From NCBI GenBank assembly GCA_964035015.1, contig CAXIUP010000033.1, positions 220,649 through 284,648 of the forward strand: 64,000 nt of DNA. The letters run 5' to 3'. Numbering within the stretch: the first letter of the stretch is position 1; every line of letters starts with the position of its first letter. The notes beneath the pieces were generated by a model. The model had not been told where the DNA came from. It worked only from the letters and a program-made list of their open reading frames with translations, and did not search any database. Source of the stretch: Corallium rubrum (Eukaryota; Cnidaria; Anthozoa; Scleralcyonacea; Coralliidae). Of the stretch, positions 33,111-43,900 are shown in pieces. The position numbers and the translations under genes are program-made.

Positions 33111-35297
33111 TCAAAATTTGCATAATAGGTGTTTCTTCCGATGTCGGCACGTGGATATAAGTTCGTTGCGCTTGTTGAGAGAGCTCAGTTGGGGTTGGTA
33201 GATAATTAGATACTTCTCGTGTTGGGATAAGTTGCACCGCTTCGTCTGATTGGAATAAGGTTGACATTTCTTTATAATTCTCCAACTGATTGTGTGAGGG
33301 GTGTTCGAATCTTTCAATTTCCAAATGTGTTTACTTAATTCGGTGGCATGTTTTTTGTTTTTAATTCTGAAAGAACTGGTGTGGTTAAGGTATCTTGTTT
33401 TGAATGATGTTTCTGTCAGCCCGATATAGGTATGTTCTTCGTTGGTAACTGTGTTCTTTACTGTGGCCTGGTAGACTATTCCTTTAGTCTGGCATTTTCC
33501 TTCCAATGGGCAACAGTTTTTCTGGCGACAATTGCATTCGGCTACGGGGAACGTTCAGCTTTTGTGCTTCTCTTTTCAGGACGGCTTTGTTGTGTGAAGA
33601 GATTATACTTTCTACGTTTGGCATGCAGCTATAGCTTAGCTTCAAAGTATTTCGGTTGAATATCTTATGTAAAGCGTGTTTTTTTGGGAAACATTCATCT
33701 ATTGCTCTTATGAATTTGTGCCCGATATCTGTGGCAACATTAGCGTTGTATGGCGGATTATACCAAATGACGTTTCTGCTTCTACGGCGATCATTGCGCT
33801 TGGGTTGCGGGTTGTAATTTAATTCGTAGTTGTAGCCGCTTTTCTTGAGTGCTTCTTGGTAGGGTTGTGAAGTGCTGTCGAATGATTCTTTGTTGGACGA
33901 AATTTTTGAGAGGCGAGAGTTGATGGTTTCTGGAATTCTGCGTAGGATTGATGGGGGATGGTTGCTGTGAATGTTTACGTATTGAGGTATGTTGCCTGGT
34001 TTTGTGTATGGTTTGAACGTGCCGGATCGTAAGTCAAAGGTAATATCGAGGAAATTTACACACTTTTTGTTAGCTTCGATTGTTAGTTTCAAGCCGTGAT
34101 CGCCAAATGTTTTGCAATTTGCTTTTTAATGTTCTCGATAGTTTTGGGAGGGTCGTCGAAAGCGCCTAGTCCATCGTCTCGGTAGAGGCCGATTCTGTTT
34201 CTGTGTTCTGGTGATAGCTGTGACAGGAGGTAAGATCCAACTAGTTCGCACGTTTCCGCTCCGTCGAAAGAGCCCATTGTGACATCGAAATTCGAGTTGC
34301 TATTCTTTTTGCACCACGCTTCGGTTTTATTGAACAACAAAGAGTTCTTAGCCTGTATGATGATGTGTTTCTCTTGATCGGTGATCTCGTCAAACTGGGA
34401 AGCGAATGCGAGGGCTTTTGTCAGTAGGTTATCCGTTATTGAGGGATAAAAGTCAACTACGTCAAAGCTGATAAACGAATGCGCGGGTTTATTTGGGATG
34501 TTTTTAAACCATTCTATGACGGCGTCGCTATTTTTCCACTGGTTCACTCCGGTGGCTTCCACTATTTTCTTGTTGATACGCTCTAGAATCTGTTTACTAA
34601 TGATGCCTATCTCGGATTTGGTAGGGTTGATTAGGCGCGATGTTGGGTTGTTTTGAAAGTTTGGTTTATGATCTTTCAGGGTGATGAAACATTCCTTTTC
34701 TGCTAGTGCGTCGATTCGGTTGTCTAGGTTTAGACTCTTGGCAATTTTGCTTTCTTCGGCTATTATTTTGGTTGTGCTCTTGTCTGGCGCTTTTTTGTAG
34801 GCTTTGTTGATGTTGGCATTCAGTAGTTGCTGGTATGGTTCGGGTTTCACACGGTAAAAATTGGTCGTTTTGTCAGCGGGGACGAATAACTCATCATCTT
34901 TCCGTATTTTCTTGATATCTTGCGAAAGTGTGTTTTGAAACGTAGTGTTCGTGTTCTTAAATTCGATGTTCTGGATGACCGTTAGCATTTTCTCTTCAAA
35001 TTCGCGTAGTTCGTCAATTGGCGGCGGGGAGTTTGTCGTTTTAAATCCAAATGTTGCTTTCTTCGTCGTGGAGTCAGTTGGTTTCAGGAAGTGGTAAGCT
35101 TTCCATCTCATTCGTTGTAGGAAGGTTTGTGTCTTGTCCAGTAGGCATCTCAGGTATACGTTTGGTTGCGCTGTCGGTATGTTCTTCGTGGAGTAGCCGA
35201 GGTTGATAGGTTCCATATTGACTTGTAGAGTGCTCAACAATGAAGGAGCGAAATATATTATAAGTGCGGTTATAGAAACTAGCAGTTTCAAAATCAT
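33111..35297 (-). pseudogene. Penelope-like element family 2, RT + GIY-YIG, two frameshifts
   Basis: Nearly full-length. The frame opens in the terminal repeat (Met 35297, with a likelier Met near 35216 at MEPINLGYS). It runs through the N-terminal region, LKDHKPNFQNNPTSRLI, motif A (FISFDVVDFYPSI), motif B (DVTMGSFDGAET), motif C (IGLYRDDGLG), the C2C2 cluster and GIY-YIG (IVYQATV, TYIGLTETSFKTRYL) to the stop at 33111. Two one-base shifts break it: one near 34112 in an A-rich run before [11 protein letters not shown], one near 33550 (an extra base compared with the right copy). One Cys of the distal CNLC motif is also changed (CNLS). The element is fixed as a relic unless these are assembly errors. 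Confidence 0.85.
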
Positions 35298-35359
35298 ATG
35301 GATAGAGTGCTCAATGCGTAAGCAGAGCTATGTAATACAAAATGAAAACTCGAGTTACA
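35260..35359 (-). repeat. Direct terminal repeat of Penelope-like family 2, 5' copy
   Basis: Identical in sequence and orientation to 32871-32970. The 5' copy is cut at GTAACTCGAG by the head-to-head right copy, so the hammerhead that would precede it is absent here. Confidence 0.9.
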
Positions 35360-35363
35360 TAAG

Positions 35364-35915
35364 ATATTCAACCGAAATACTTTGGAGCTAAGCTATAGCT
35401 GCATGCCAAACGTAGAAAGTATAATCTCTTCACACAACAAAGCCGTCCTGAAAAGAGAAGCACAAAAGCTGAACGTCCCCGTAGCCGAATGCAATTGTCG
35501 CCAGAAAAACTGTTGCCCATTGGAAGGAAAATGCCAGACTAAAGGAATAGTCTACCAGGCCACAGTAAAGAACACAGTTACCAACGAAGAACATACCTAT
35601 ATCGGGCTGACAGAAACATCATTCAAAACAAGATACCTTAACCACACCAGTTCTTTCAGAATTAAAAACAAAAAACATGCCACCGAATTAAGTAAACACA
35701 TTTGGAAATTGAAAGATTCGAACACCCCTCACACAATCAGTTGGAGAATTATAAAGAAATGTCAACCTTATTCCAACCAGACGAAGCGGTGCAACTTATG
35801 CCTACACGAGAAGTATCTAATTATCTACCAACCCCAACTGAGCTCTCTCAACAAGCGCAACGAACTTATATCCACGTGCCGACATCGGAAGAAACACCTA
35901 TTATGCAAATTTTGA
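35364..35915 (+). pseudogene. Penelope-like element family 2, right copy, 3' part only
   Basis: It begins abruptly within the region just after the RT, near ATTCAACCGAAATACTTTG, and continues in one frame through [28 protein letters not shown] and the complete GIY-YIG domain to the stop at 35915. It is inverted against the left copy and keeps the unshifted reading, which shows where the left copy has its extra base. The 3' region with the ribozyme continues to about 36078, then (TA)n. Confidence 0.85.
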
Positions 35916-35990
35916 CTTTACTCACCAACTGTAATACGAACTCACAACGCATCTCTTGTAATATATGATACGCTAACGCTGTAAACAATC

Positions 35991-36041
35991 ATTCACCTGA
36001 TGAGTGTGGCAAGTGCCATACGAAACAAATTTGTCGTGAAT
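35991..36041 (+). ncRNA. Hammerhead ribozyme, right copy
   Basis: Same architecture as the left copy: ATTCAC/GTGAAT stem I, CTGATGA, stem II GTGTGGCA-AG-TGCCATAC, GAAA, minimal stem III, predicted cut after C36035. The only difference between the copies is in the stem II loop (A to G), which leaves all pairs intact. Confidence 0.86.
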
Positions 36042-36076
36042 AAATCTTCAATGAAGTAACTCGAGTTTTCATTTTG

Positions 36077-36112
<36 letters not shown>

Positions 36113-36241
36113 ATAATAATAACAATACAATATAACATGTATCGTATATATAATTATCACCAATATGATACAGTATGTTATAATGATGCATTAATTATTT
36201 ACAGATTCTTATACACAGGTTAAATCTGAATAGTCACTGAT

Positions 36242-37273
36242 TCACAGCTTTCTGAAATTGTCTATCAGATCTGTCAGCTGTTCTGTAGTACATCTGACTG
36301 AAAATGTTTCCTGACAGTGTTCTGCAATTTCTTTCAGTGGTTTGTATTTACAAAATCTATATACATTTGCAAAAACAACACCAATAGAGTATACATCACT
36401 CTTAACTGACTGTGGGTGTGACCCATTAACAATCTCAGGTGCAATATGACAATGTTCCTTGCGATATTTATGTTGTTCCTCCTCCGAAAGATTTTTCTTC
36501 TTTGCCTCACTGAATTGACATGCTTTCCCAAAATCGATAAGTATCGGAGAGCAAAAGCCAGACTGTTTTACAACTAGAATGCTATCACATTTAATGTCAT
36601 TGTGCAGAATTTCCTTTTTATGCAAATAAGCTAAGGCATCGACAAGTTGGGAAATAATTAGTAGCCAGTGCTCATGCCCAGACATGATAAATTCCTTTGT
36701 TTTACCATGTAAAATACCATGCGATGTGGCAGGTATGTGATCTTGGTTTCCGCAAACTTGGGTTACAATAAAGTAAGGTGTTTTGTACGTGTTCATGCCA
36801 TAAATAATTGGCAAATTAATATGGCAACACTGTCGTAAACATAATGCCTCCTTTTTAACCATTGCTGATGTTGTTGTTTGTTCAAAGTATTTAACAGCAA
36901 CAGGTATGGATCTAAACTTCTTCAGAACAACAGTCCCAAATCTTCCTTTCCCAAGTATGTTACCGCTCTCTACATCTTCCAACAATGAAGGATCAATATT
37001 TAGAATTTCTTTTGATTTTGTTTGCTGATTCAGCATAAAATGACCAGATTGAACATTCTTTGAAGTTCTCAGTTTGACTTTTTCATTTTCTGATTTTTTC
37101 CACATTTTATAGTACTTTTCTTTCATAGATTTCTCTATCCCAATTGACTCATTTAAGTGTTCATTCTCTTTCTTAAGATTTAGAAACTTGTGATTCAAAT
37201 CAATAGTGGATTGCCGTTTAGAATGAAGCTTCCTTTTCTTCCGGGCCTGACGTTGTTTCCTTTTATTTTCCAA
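36242..37273 (-). CDS. Protein kinase with HND catalytic loop and basic coiled-coil N-terminus
   Basis: An exon with an open frame to its stop codon. The N-terminal 85 residues are very basic and helix-forming (KRKQRQARKKRKL, then a charged coiled coil). The kinase domain has GKGRFGTVV (Gly loop), VAVKYF (ATP Lys), LHNDIKCDSIL (catalytic loop, HND in place of HRD), LIDFGKA and IAPEI, with KSDVYSIGVV. Loss of the HRD Arg is usual in kinases that do not need activation-loop phosphorylation. The frame continues upstream to a CAG acceptor at about 37299, so earlier exons exist. The SAM exons at 38933-40349 are candidates, but the phase of that join does not work directly. It may act in immune or stress signalling; this is speculation. 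Confidence 0.78.
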   Translation of the reverse strand: MENKRKQRQARKKRKLHSKRQSTIDLNHKFLNLKKENEHLNESIGIEKSMKEKYYKMWKKSENEKVKLRTSKNVQSGHFMLNQQTKSKEILNIDPSLLEDVESGNILGKGRFGTVVLKKFRSIPVAVKYFEQTTTSAMVKKEALCLRQCCHINLPIIYGMNTYKTPYFIVTQVCGNQDHIPATSHGILHGKTKEFIMSGHEHWLLIISQLVDALAYLHKKEILHNDIKCDSILVVKQSGFCSPILIDFGKACQFSEAKKKNLSEEEQHKYRKEHCHIAPEIVNGSHPQSVKSDVYSIGVVFANVYRFCKYKPLKEIAEHCQETFSVRCTTEQLTDLIDNFRKL

Positions 37274-37335
37274 TGAATGCTTACGCTTTTTTTTAGATCT
37301 GAAAGATATTGTGGTACAGTGGTAATAAATTTAAT

Positions 37336-38520
37336 CTCCTCTTTGTCAGGTGCCTCACATAAGCATGCCACCCAAAAGAGGTGCTGGTAAAAGGCACCCA
37401 TAGGCCACCTTGCCAACAACAAATAACTTGCATCAACGTAAATGTATAGGTGTCTTTAATCCTGGCTTTGCAGCACTCACCTACAGGTGGCTCCTTAAAA
37501 AGTGCCACCTGGATGAGCTAATGGGAAAAGGCAGCGTGAGCCCCCCTCCCAAAAAGCTGATAAACAACACTGCCAGTGCAGGATCAAGCCACTGTATCCA
37601 CAATATCTATTAATTTTAGTGATTGGCAATTCAAATCTTATATTTCCAATAAAATTAATTGGCCCTTTGCTCTCAAGAAAGATTTGTAATAATCACACTG
37701 TTTAAAATTCAAATTAAGTGAACTTGATTAATTTACTTTTCCAACTCTAAACACAATATTTGATTCTTTAGTTTATAGTGGAAAGGTGTTGAAATGTTTT
37801 TCCTCTCGAAAAAATAGATCATTGCCGATTGCTATAAATTTATGTATCTCCTCTTTGTCAGGCGGCTTACATAAGTATGCCACGCAAAAGAGGTGCTGGT
37901 AAAAGGCGGCCATAGGCCACCTTGCCAACAACAAATAAATTGCATCAACATAAATGTATAGGTGTCTTTAATCCTGGCTTTGCAGCACTCACCTACAGGC
38001 GGCTCCTTAAAAAGTGCCACCTGGATGAGCTAATGGTAAAAGGCGGCATTAGCCACCCTCCCAAAAAGCTGGTAAACAACACTGCCAGTGCAGGATCAAG
38101 CCACTATGTCCACAATATCTTTTAATTTTAGTGATTGGCAATTCAAATCTTATATTTCCAATAAAATTAATTGGCCCTTTGCTCTCAAGAAAAATTTGTA
38201 ATAATCACACTGTTTAAAATTCAAAATTATCTTTAAGTGGACTTGATTAATGTACTTTTCCAACTCTAAACACAATAATTATTTGATTATTTCGTTTATA
38301 GTGGAAAGGGTTGAAATGCTTTTCTTCTCGAAAAAATATTCATTGCAGATTGCTATAAATTTATGTATCTCCTCTTTGTCAGGCGGCTCACATAAGCATG
38401 CCACCAAAAAGAGGTGCTGGTAAAAGGCATCCATAGGCCACCTTGCCAACAACAAATAAATTGCATCAACATAAATGTATAGGTGTCTTTAATCCTGGCT
38501 TTGCAGCACTCACCTATACA
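37336..38520. repeat. Tandem triplication, unit about 512-521 bp
   Basis: Copies start at 37336, 37848 and 38369 (each with CTCCTCTTTGTCAGG). The third is cut after about 150 bases. Each holds AAAAGAGGTGCTGGTAAAAGG and TTTAATCCTGGCTTTGCAGC. The two full copies keep a 67-codon plus-strand frame (KCIGVFNPGFAALTYR, then KKCHLDELM) and, on the minus strand, a CAG...GTGAGT pair about 28 bases apart that could bound a microexon. It lies between the SAM exons and the kinase exon. Confidence 0.8.
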
Positions 38521-38932
38521 GGCTTGCAAAATAAAGCTGGCCCATTATACACAGATTGGACTGGTGATCACTTTTTAATAAACTATATTTTTGGAAGGGA
38601 CTGGTCATTTATGGGGTGCACGAGATTGGATAAAATTGATTCGAGGTCATTACAATTTTTTCATCATTTATATAGATTAGATGATATATAGAACATTTCA
38701 GTTTGAAAATGTCAGACGGTGTGATTGCACAAATTAGGCGAACTGTAATTTTAGATCTGTAAAGAAAATTTGAGCACTTGTTTGGATGTGCTTGGAATTT
38801 TTGGTTTTTTGATACTGGATCATGAAAATTTTTAATTCCAGAGAAAAGATTTTCCCAACCAGCTACACCCCATAAATAATAACCTGGTCCCTAAAGACTT
38901 CTGGTTATTTTATTTTAATTAATTGCACAAAC
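38521..38932. other. Intergenic or intronic stretch, nothing recognised
   Basis: Between the triplication and the second SAM exon. No gene or repeat was recognised. Confidence 0.5.
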
Positions 38933-40349
38933 CTGACTCCATGATCATTTCCCTAACAGTACCCTCATCTACATCGCTTTGTTCGTTGTTGTCATTGGCT
39001 ATGGTGCTATCTTCTTCAGTGTTCTCTGGATTTATTATGTTGTTTTGTTGGTCTTTTAACTTTTGCAAGACCTGAAGGAATTTCATCCTATCACCAATAA
39101 CTGGTATCATGAGCTCAAGTGCTCTCAGTTAGAACAGTTAAAGAAATTCCATCAATCTTGTTCTCTGTATTTGTATAAATTTAAAACAGAATAAGCTTCA
39201 GCATACTGTAACTCTATAATCAACTAGCTTGTTTGGTGCTATTATGATTAAAGTAAAAATAGAGTCTGCATCAACAGTGCTTAAATTCAAAATGAAATAT
39301 ACCAAGGTCAGTATACTGTTGAAACATGGGAATACAGTTGACTAACATTTTGAGCAAAGGCACTTGGGCTTTGTTAGTCAAAGGCACTTAATAGGTCTTT
39401 GTTAGTCAAAGGCCATTGGCCTTTGTGAGATGGAAATGTTTCCCTCTGACTAAGAACCTGCGGTTGAAATGATAAACATCTACATTCCATGTTTCGACAG
39501 TACACTAACAATGCAATACGGTATTTTGAGTTATATTAATATATGGCTAGGTTCGCGCGCGGTTTTAACTTTTTCTACAATTTGACTGGTTCTTTGATTA
39601 AGCCGATTCTGCCATGTTAGCTAAGCAAAATGTATGGGCCTGAAGATAATTTTCATAAAGACTTCGCAAACAAATCTACACTAGTCTAAAGTATTACTAT
39701 TACTATTCTAAACTTACGATAAAAGAGCAGAAAAAAAAATTAGTACGAAAAGAAATACACGGAAAAAGTCTTCTGAGCGATTGAGCGGGTTAAAATTGAA
39801 CAAGATTGAACCCGATAGCTAAAGTATTTTTATACGGACATGATACCTCAACACTACGAATGAAAAGCCTTCCAAGAAAGCGAAAAAACAGCAAATTCTT
39901 AGCTCTCGTTTATGAACATAAGCCGGGTAGGCATAAAGTTCAACGATGGCATTAATCATGTTAGTTGTTTCCTCAAAATTGGTATAAATGAACGACGAGA
40001 GAGTTTTCCACGTGCTGAACTTTGATCTCCGTATAAAATAAAATCTGGCACAATTCCGAAGTGACACGCATTGAATGTCTGTTGCGCTTTTCTCATGGTT
40101 AAGATTTGTGTTTCAACTGTTGGGTTGTCTGTTCCGTTTTGTTACAATATTTTAAGCGTCCGATTCGTTCAATCAGAGCAGGTTTGCAAATTGCTCTATT
40201 AAAATAGATCCACCATGCTTTGACAATTGCTTTGCATTTAGGTTAGTTATTTCTCAAAGATATTTACAAGACATACCTTCAAATATTTTGCAATATTCTT
40301 CAAATCCATTGCCCACTAACCATTCTTGGACTTCCTGAATCGATTTCAT
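38933..40349 (-). pseudogene. SAM-domain exons, frameshifted
   Basis: Exon 1 (40349-40277) encodes KSIQEVQEWLVGNGFEEYC and ends with a GTATGT donor. Exon 2 (39164-38933) starts with a CAG acceptor in matching phase (ENKIDGISLTVLTE) and, after a frame change near GAGAGCA (about 39122-39130), continues as LELMIPVIGDRMKFLQVL, the last helices of a SAM domain. The shift looks like loss of a GA pair. An acidic tail and an AG|GTTTGT donor follow. SAM domains mediate protein-protein oligomerisation. It is likely the 5' part of the kinase gene downstream on the same strand, but the connection is unproven. Confidence 0.66.
39305..39515. repeat. Foldback repeat in the SAM gene intron
   Basis: Ends GTATACTGTTGAAACATGG and CCATGTTTCGACAGTACAC are inverted partners. 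Inside are three GTTAGTCAAAGGC-like boxes. Confidence 0.7.
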
Positions 40350-40746
40350 CGTTTTGTAGTCTTTATACTTTGCTCAAGAGAACGCGCACTTGAACACTGG
40401 ATGCCGTCAAGATGGGAGGCAGAGAAAGAATGAATCAATGAAACCAACGCCGTGACGCCGATTGGTGCTGGTCAGGTGGCGCGGCAGATTTAAAAAGAGT
40501 AATTGACGGATGTTTTGAATTGGCGCGGATGTTTTTGGATGCAATGATTGGTTGACGCACCAGAGTGTAGCGTTACTAACGTCATCGCATCCTGTTAAAA
40601 CAACACTTGGTGATAGATTCATCGAATGAAGAAAATAAAAGTCAGGTCCTCAGGAGAAATACGAAATTATATATGGCGTGGTTAACACGATAGTTCTTAC
40701 ACGCTAACTGAACATAGTTAAATACCAAAATGATAAGACGTATAAC

Positions 40747-40777
<31 letters not shown>

Positions 40778-40994
40778 GCATTTTTAACGCAACATGTTAC
40801 CGGAACAAAATTTCGCAAAACGTCACCTTACCCGTGCCATGATACAAACAGCTGAGTTGTCACCTGCCATAAGAAATGAGAAAAACCATTACCCACTGAA
40901 GCTGCGAAAGCAGGTGCATTTCCTAAGAATTTCCTAAGCCAGAGATCTTTGTCTTTTCATAACCTTAACATGAAAATATTAAGGTATATAAGTG
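40350..40994. promoter_or_regulatory. Intergenic region between divergent genes
   Basis: 645 bases between the start codons of the SAM gene (-) and the zinc-finger gene (+), so it probably holds both promoters. A (TA)n tract lies at about 40749-40777. GGTATATAAG sits immediately before the 40995 start codon. No defined element was recognised. Confidence 0.4.
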
Positions 40995-43900
40995 ATGTTT
41001 AGCTGCAATTACTGCGCTGACTTTTCAGTGCGTACTTTCCGAACATTACTACACCATATCAAGTTTATCCACAGCAGCGAACCAAATTTTCAAATATCAT
41101 GCGGACATTGTGGCCAGTCGTTTAAAAAATTCGAACCATTCAAATCTCATTTGAGGCGAAAACACAAAGAGAACAATGAAGAAAATGCCATCAATTTAGA
41201 AGTTCCACAAACACACGAACCTGACGATAGTGAAGAGCCCGAAAGTGACATCGATGGCGATGGAATCGAAGCCGAAGGGGGAAACTTAATCGAGAAAGTG
41301 ACAAGGTTTATAGCTTTATTCATCTTGAAAACCAAAGAAGAAAACCAGTTGACTCAACCAGCTGTAAATTCAATCCTTAACAACACTGAGTGTTTTTTGG
41401 AACAGAGTTTACAAGCTTTCAAGGATGAAGTTAGATCATGCCTAAATGAGAGCGGCATTGACGTCGCACGAGTGGAGGGATTGAACGAAACATTAGAAAA
41501 CCCAAGCACGTTTTCCAAGGCCGTAGCCCCAGTTGCTAATGAATACCTTCAATTCAAGTATTTTACGGAAAATTTTAATTTCGTAGTAAGTAGAAAATCA
41601 GTTGTTTAATATGGCATCGGGGTTTTATTTTTAAAGTCAATTTCTATTATTATGTTTTATTTTCATTTAAACAGGTGCCATTAAGTGTAGTGCTTGGTCA
41701 GAATGCTGATTATAAGATGCGAAAAGGTCGTATGAAATTAACTCTCGTCACAGAAACGTACCAATATATCCCCATCCTAAAAACACTGAAGGCTTTGCTT
41801 AATCACCCTGACATACTTGACGAGGTATATATTATACTATACATAATAACATTTAAAAAATAGAAAACATTTTCCGTGTTTCGGTCCGTATAGGCATATA
41901 AGGCTCATTTCCACTCAGGAAAATGTTCCTTGGACAGAAATTTTTTCTTTGTCTTGTGAGCTCTCGGGTGAAACTAATGAACTTAAGACAAAAAAAATTT
42001 TTTTGTCCAAGGAAAATTTTCCTGAGTGGAAATGAGCCTTAAGTTATAGATTTTGAAACACTTGTGGAATGGAACTTTAAGAGAACGAGAAATTGCAGTG
42101 GAACACGAACCCGAAGGGCGTGTTTCCACACTATTTTGAGTTCTCCTAAACTTCCACAAGTGTTTCTATAACTGTATGGAAATACGGAAAAGATGTCTTC
42201 CATTTCGTTTATAAAATAACCCATAGAAAATGAGTTATAAAAGTAGCGTGCTGCGTACGCAGTGTAGAAACAACATTCTCAAACTCATTAATAATTCATG
42301 GGATAATCAATCAATCAGAAGCGCTGAATTGCACCACGTGAAGGGACTTGAAATACCAGGGAAGTACTGGGCAGAGGACTTGAAATATTATTTCCAGTCC
42401 AAGGACTTGAAATAATATTTCAAGTCCTTGGACTTGAAATATTACTTCACACAATCGGTTATTCATCCATACACTAATTACTAATGCACTAATTCATTTT
42501 GGAAATACACTAAGTGATTTTGAGAAGTCATGTAAAGGCCTCCAATTCGGACTAGACCGGGTGTTCAAGTACTCGGAATTCGTTCCAGTCCTCGGCTTCG
42601 CCTCGGACTGGAACGAATTCCTCGTACTTGAAAACCCGGTCTAGTCCTCATTGTCGGCCTTTACATATTACATCGAAATATAGTAAGGTTAGATATACCG
42701 CCGAAACAGAGAACGTAGGAGTCTAACGTTTCGAGCGAAGGCCCTTCGTCAGAGAGAAACGAGTTACGAAGGGCCGTCGCTCGAAACGTTAGACCCCCAC
42801 GTTCTCTGTTTCGGCAGTATATCTAACCTTACTATATTTCGAAAATGAGTTAGGCGTGAAAATAAACATTGCATCAAAGTGTAAATTCTCGTTACTGTTT
42901 ATAGTGGCGTTCCTATGTGGTGGCGTGGAGATTTTTCTATGTTCCGTATACTTCTAGAAACACCGCACTAATTTGTAAAATATTATGTTATAAGAAATAG
43001 ATGTCATGGGAACATCTGTGCAGCTTGAGAACATCTGAGAGTATGCACGAGAGCCGCCTCCTCGGTTAATTATATTTCCTTTATTTAGTTCGAGGAAAAT
43101 TTATAAAATTGGTCAATCCGAAACACGGAAATGTTCTCCACTTGCTAAATCTATTTTTATCTGAATTGTGTATATGTATTTTGACTTTAGGTTTACAACA
43201 CACATGCAAGCACAGATGGGTTACTTAGGGACTTCTGTGGTGATGATTTCAAGGAACATCCACTGTTTGGCCAAGTAGCCAAAGCTCTTATTCTGCATGG
43301 ATACTACGACGAGTTTCAAGTGACCAATCCACTGGGATCAAGAACAAGAACCCATAAATTAGGTAATTCTTGAATTTACATGTATATGCCAGTATAAATT
43401 TCCGAATAAGTTGTGTATTATTCTAATATTCTATACATGCACATGGTTTGCAACCATTTTAATTAAAGTTTAATTTATTTCATCTTATTGCAGGTGCATT
43501 CTACTTCGCGCTTGGCAACATAAGACCTTGTTTTCGGTCTGCTGTTGATAGCATACAATTATTTGCATTGTGCAAGGTTGTGTTGATAAAGAAGTATGGC
43601 ATTGACAAGATTTTGCAGCCTTTTATAGAAGATATAAATCGTCTTGAGTCGGTACGTTTAATAGAAGACAGGAAAGAGTTAATTGTTTGTGAGGAATTAC
43701 TAGTTCCCCTGGACTGTGAACAGAAATCCTGAACAAACTTTAGCATTCTGGTCAAAGCAATTTGTAAACTTGTGATAATTAAAATTACATTGTTTTCGTT
43801 ACATTGTACATTGTTTTCTTTTCAGGAAAATGGTGTCCAAGTGAATATTGGTAACATCAACAAGACATTCAGAGGGAGCATTGGACCATTCTCTGGTGAC

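Noticed and set aside
33058-33324. 88-codon frame in the GIY-YIG region, duplicated at 35702-35968
   Set aside because: Alternative frame of the true GIY-YIG coding sequence; the conserved motifs are in the other frame.
35216-35297. Signal peptide at the start of the family-2 RT frame
   Set aside because: The hydrophobic stretch is translation of the terminal repeat; a Met near 35216 is a better start.
40407-40622. 71-codon minus-strand frame upstream of the SAM exon
   Set aside because: No recognisable motif; it lies in the presumed promoter region.
40992-40994. GTG as start of the zinc-finger gene
   Set aside because: The next codon is ATG in frame at 40995, a normal eukaryotic start.
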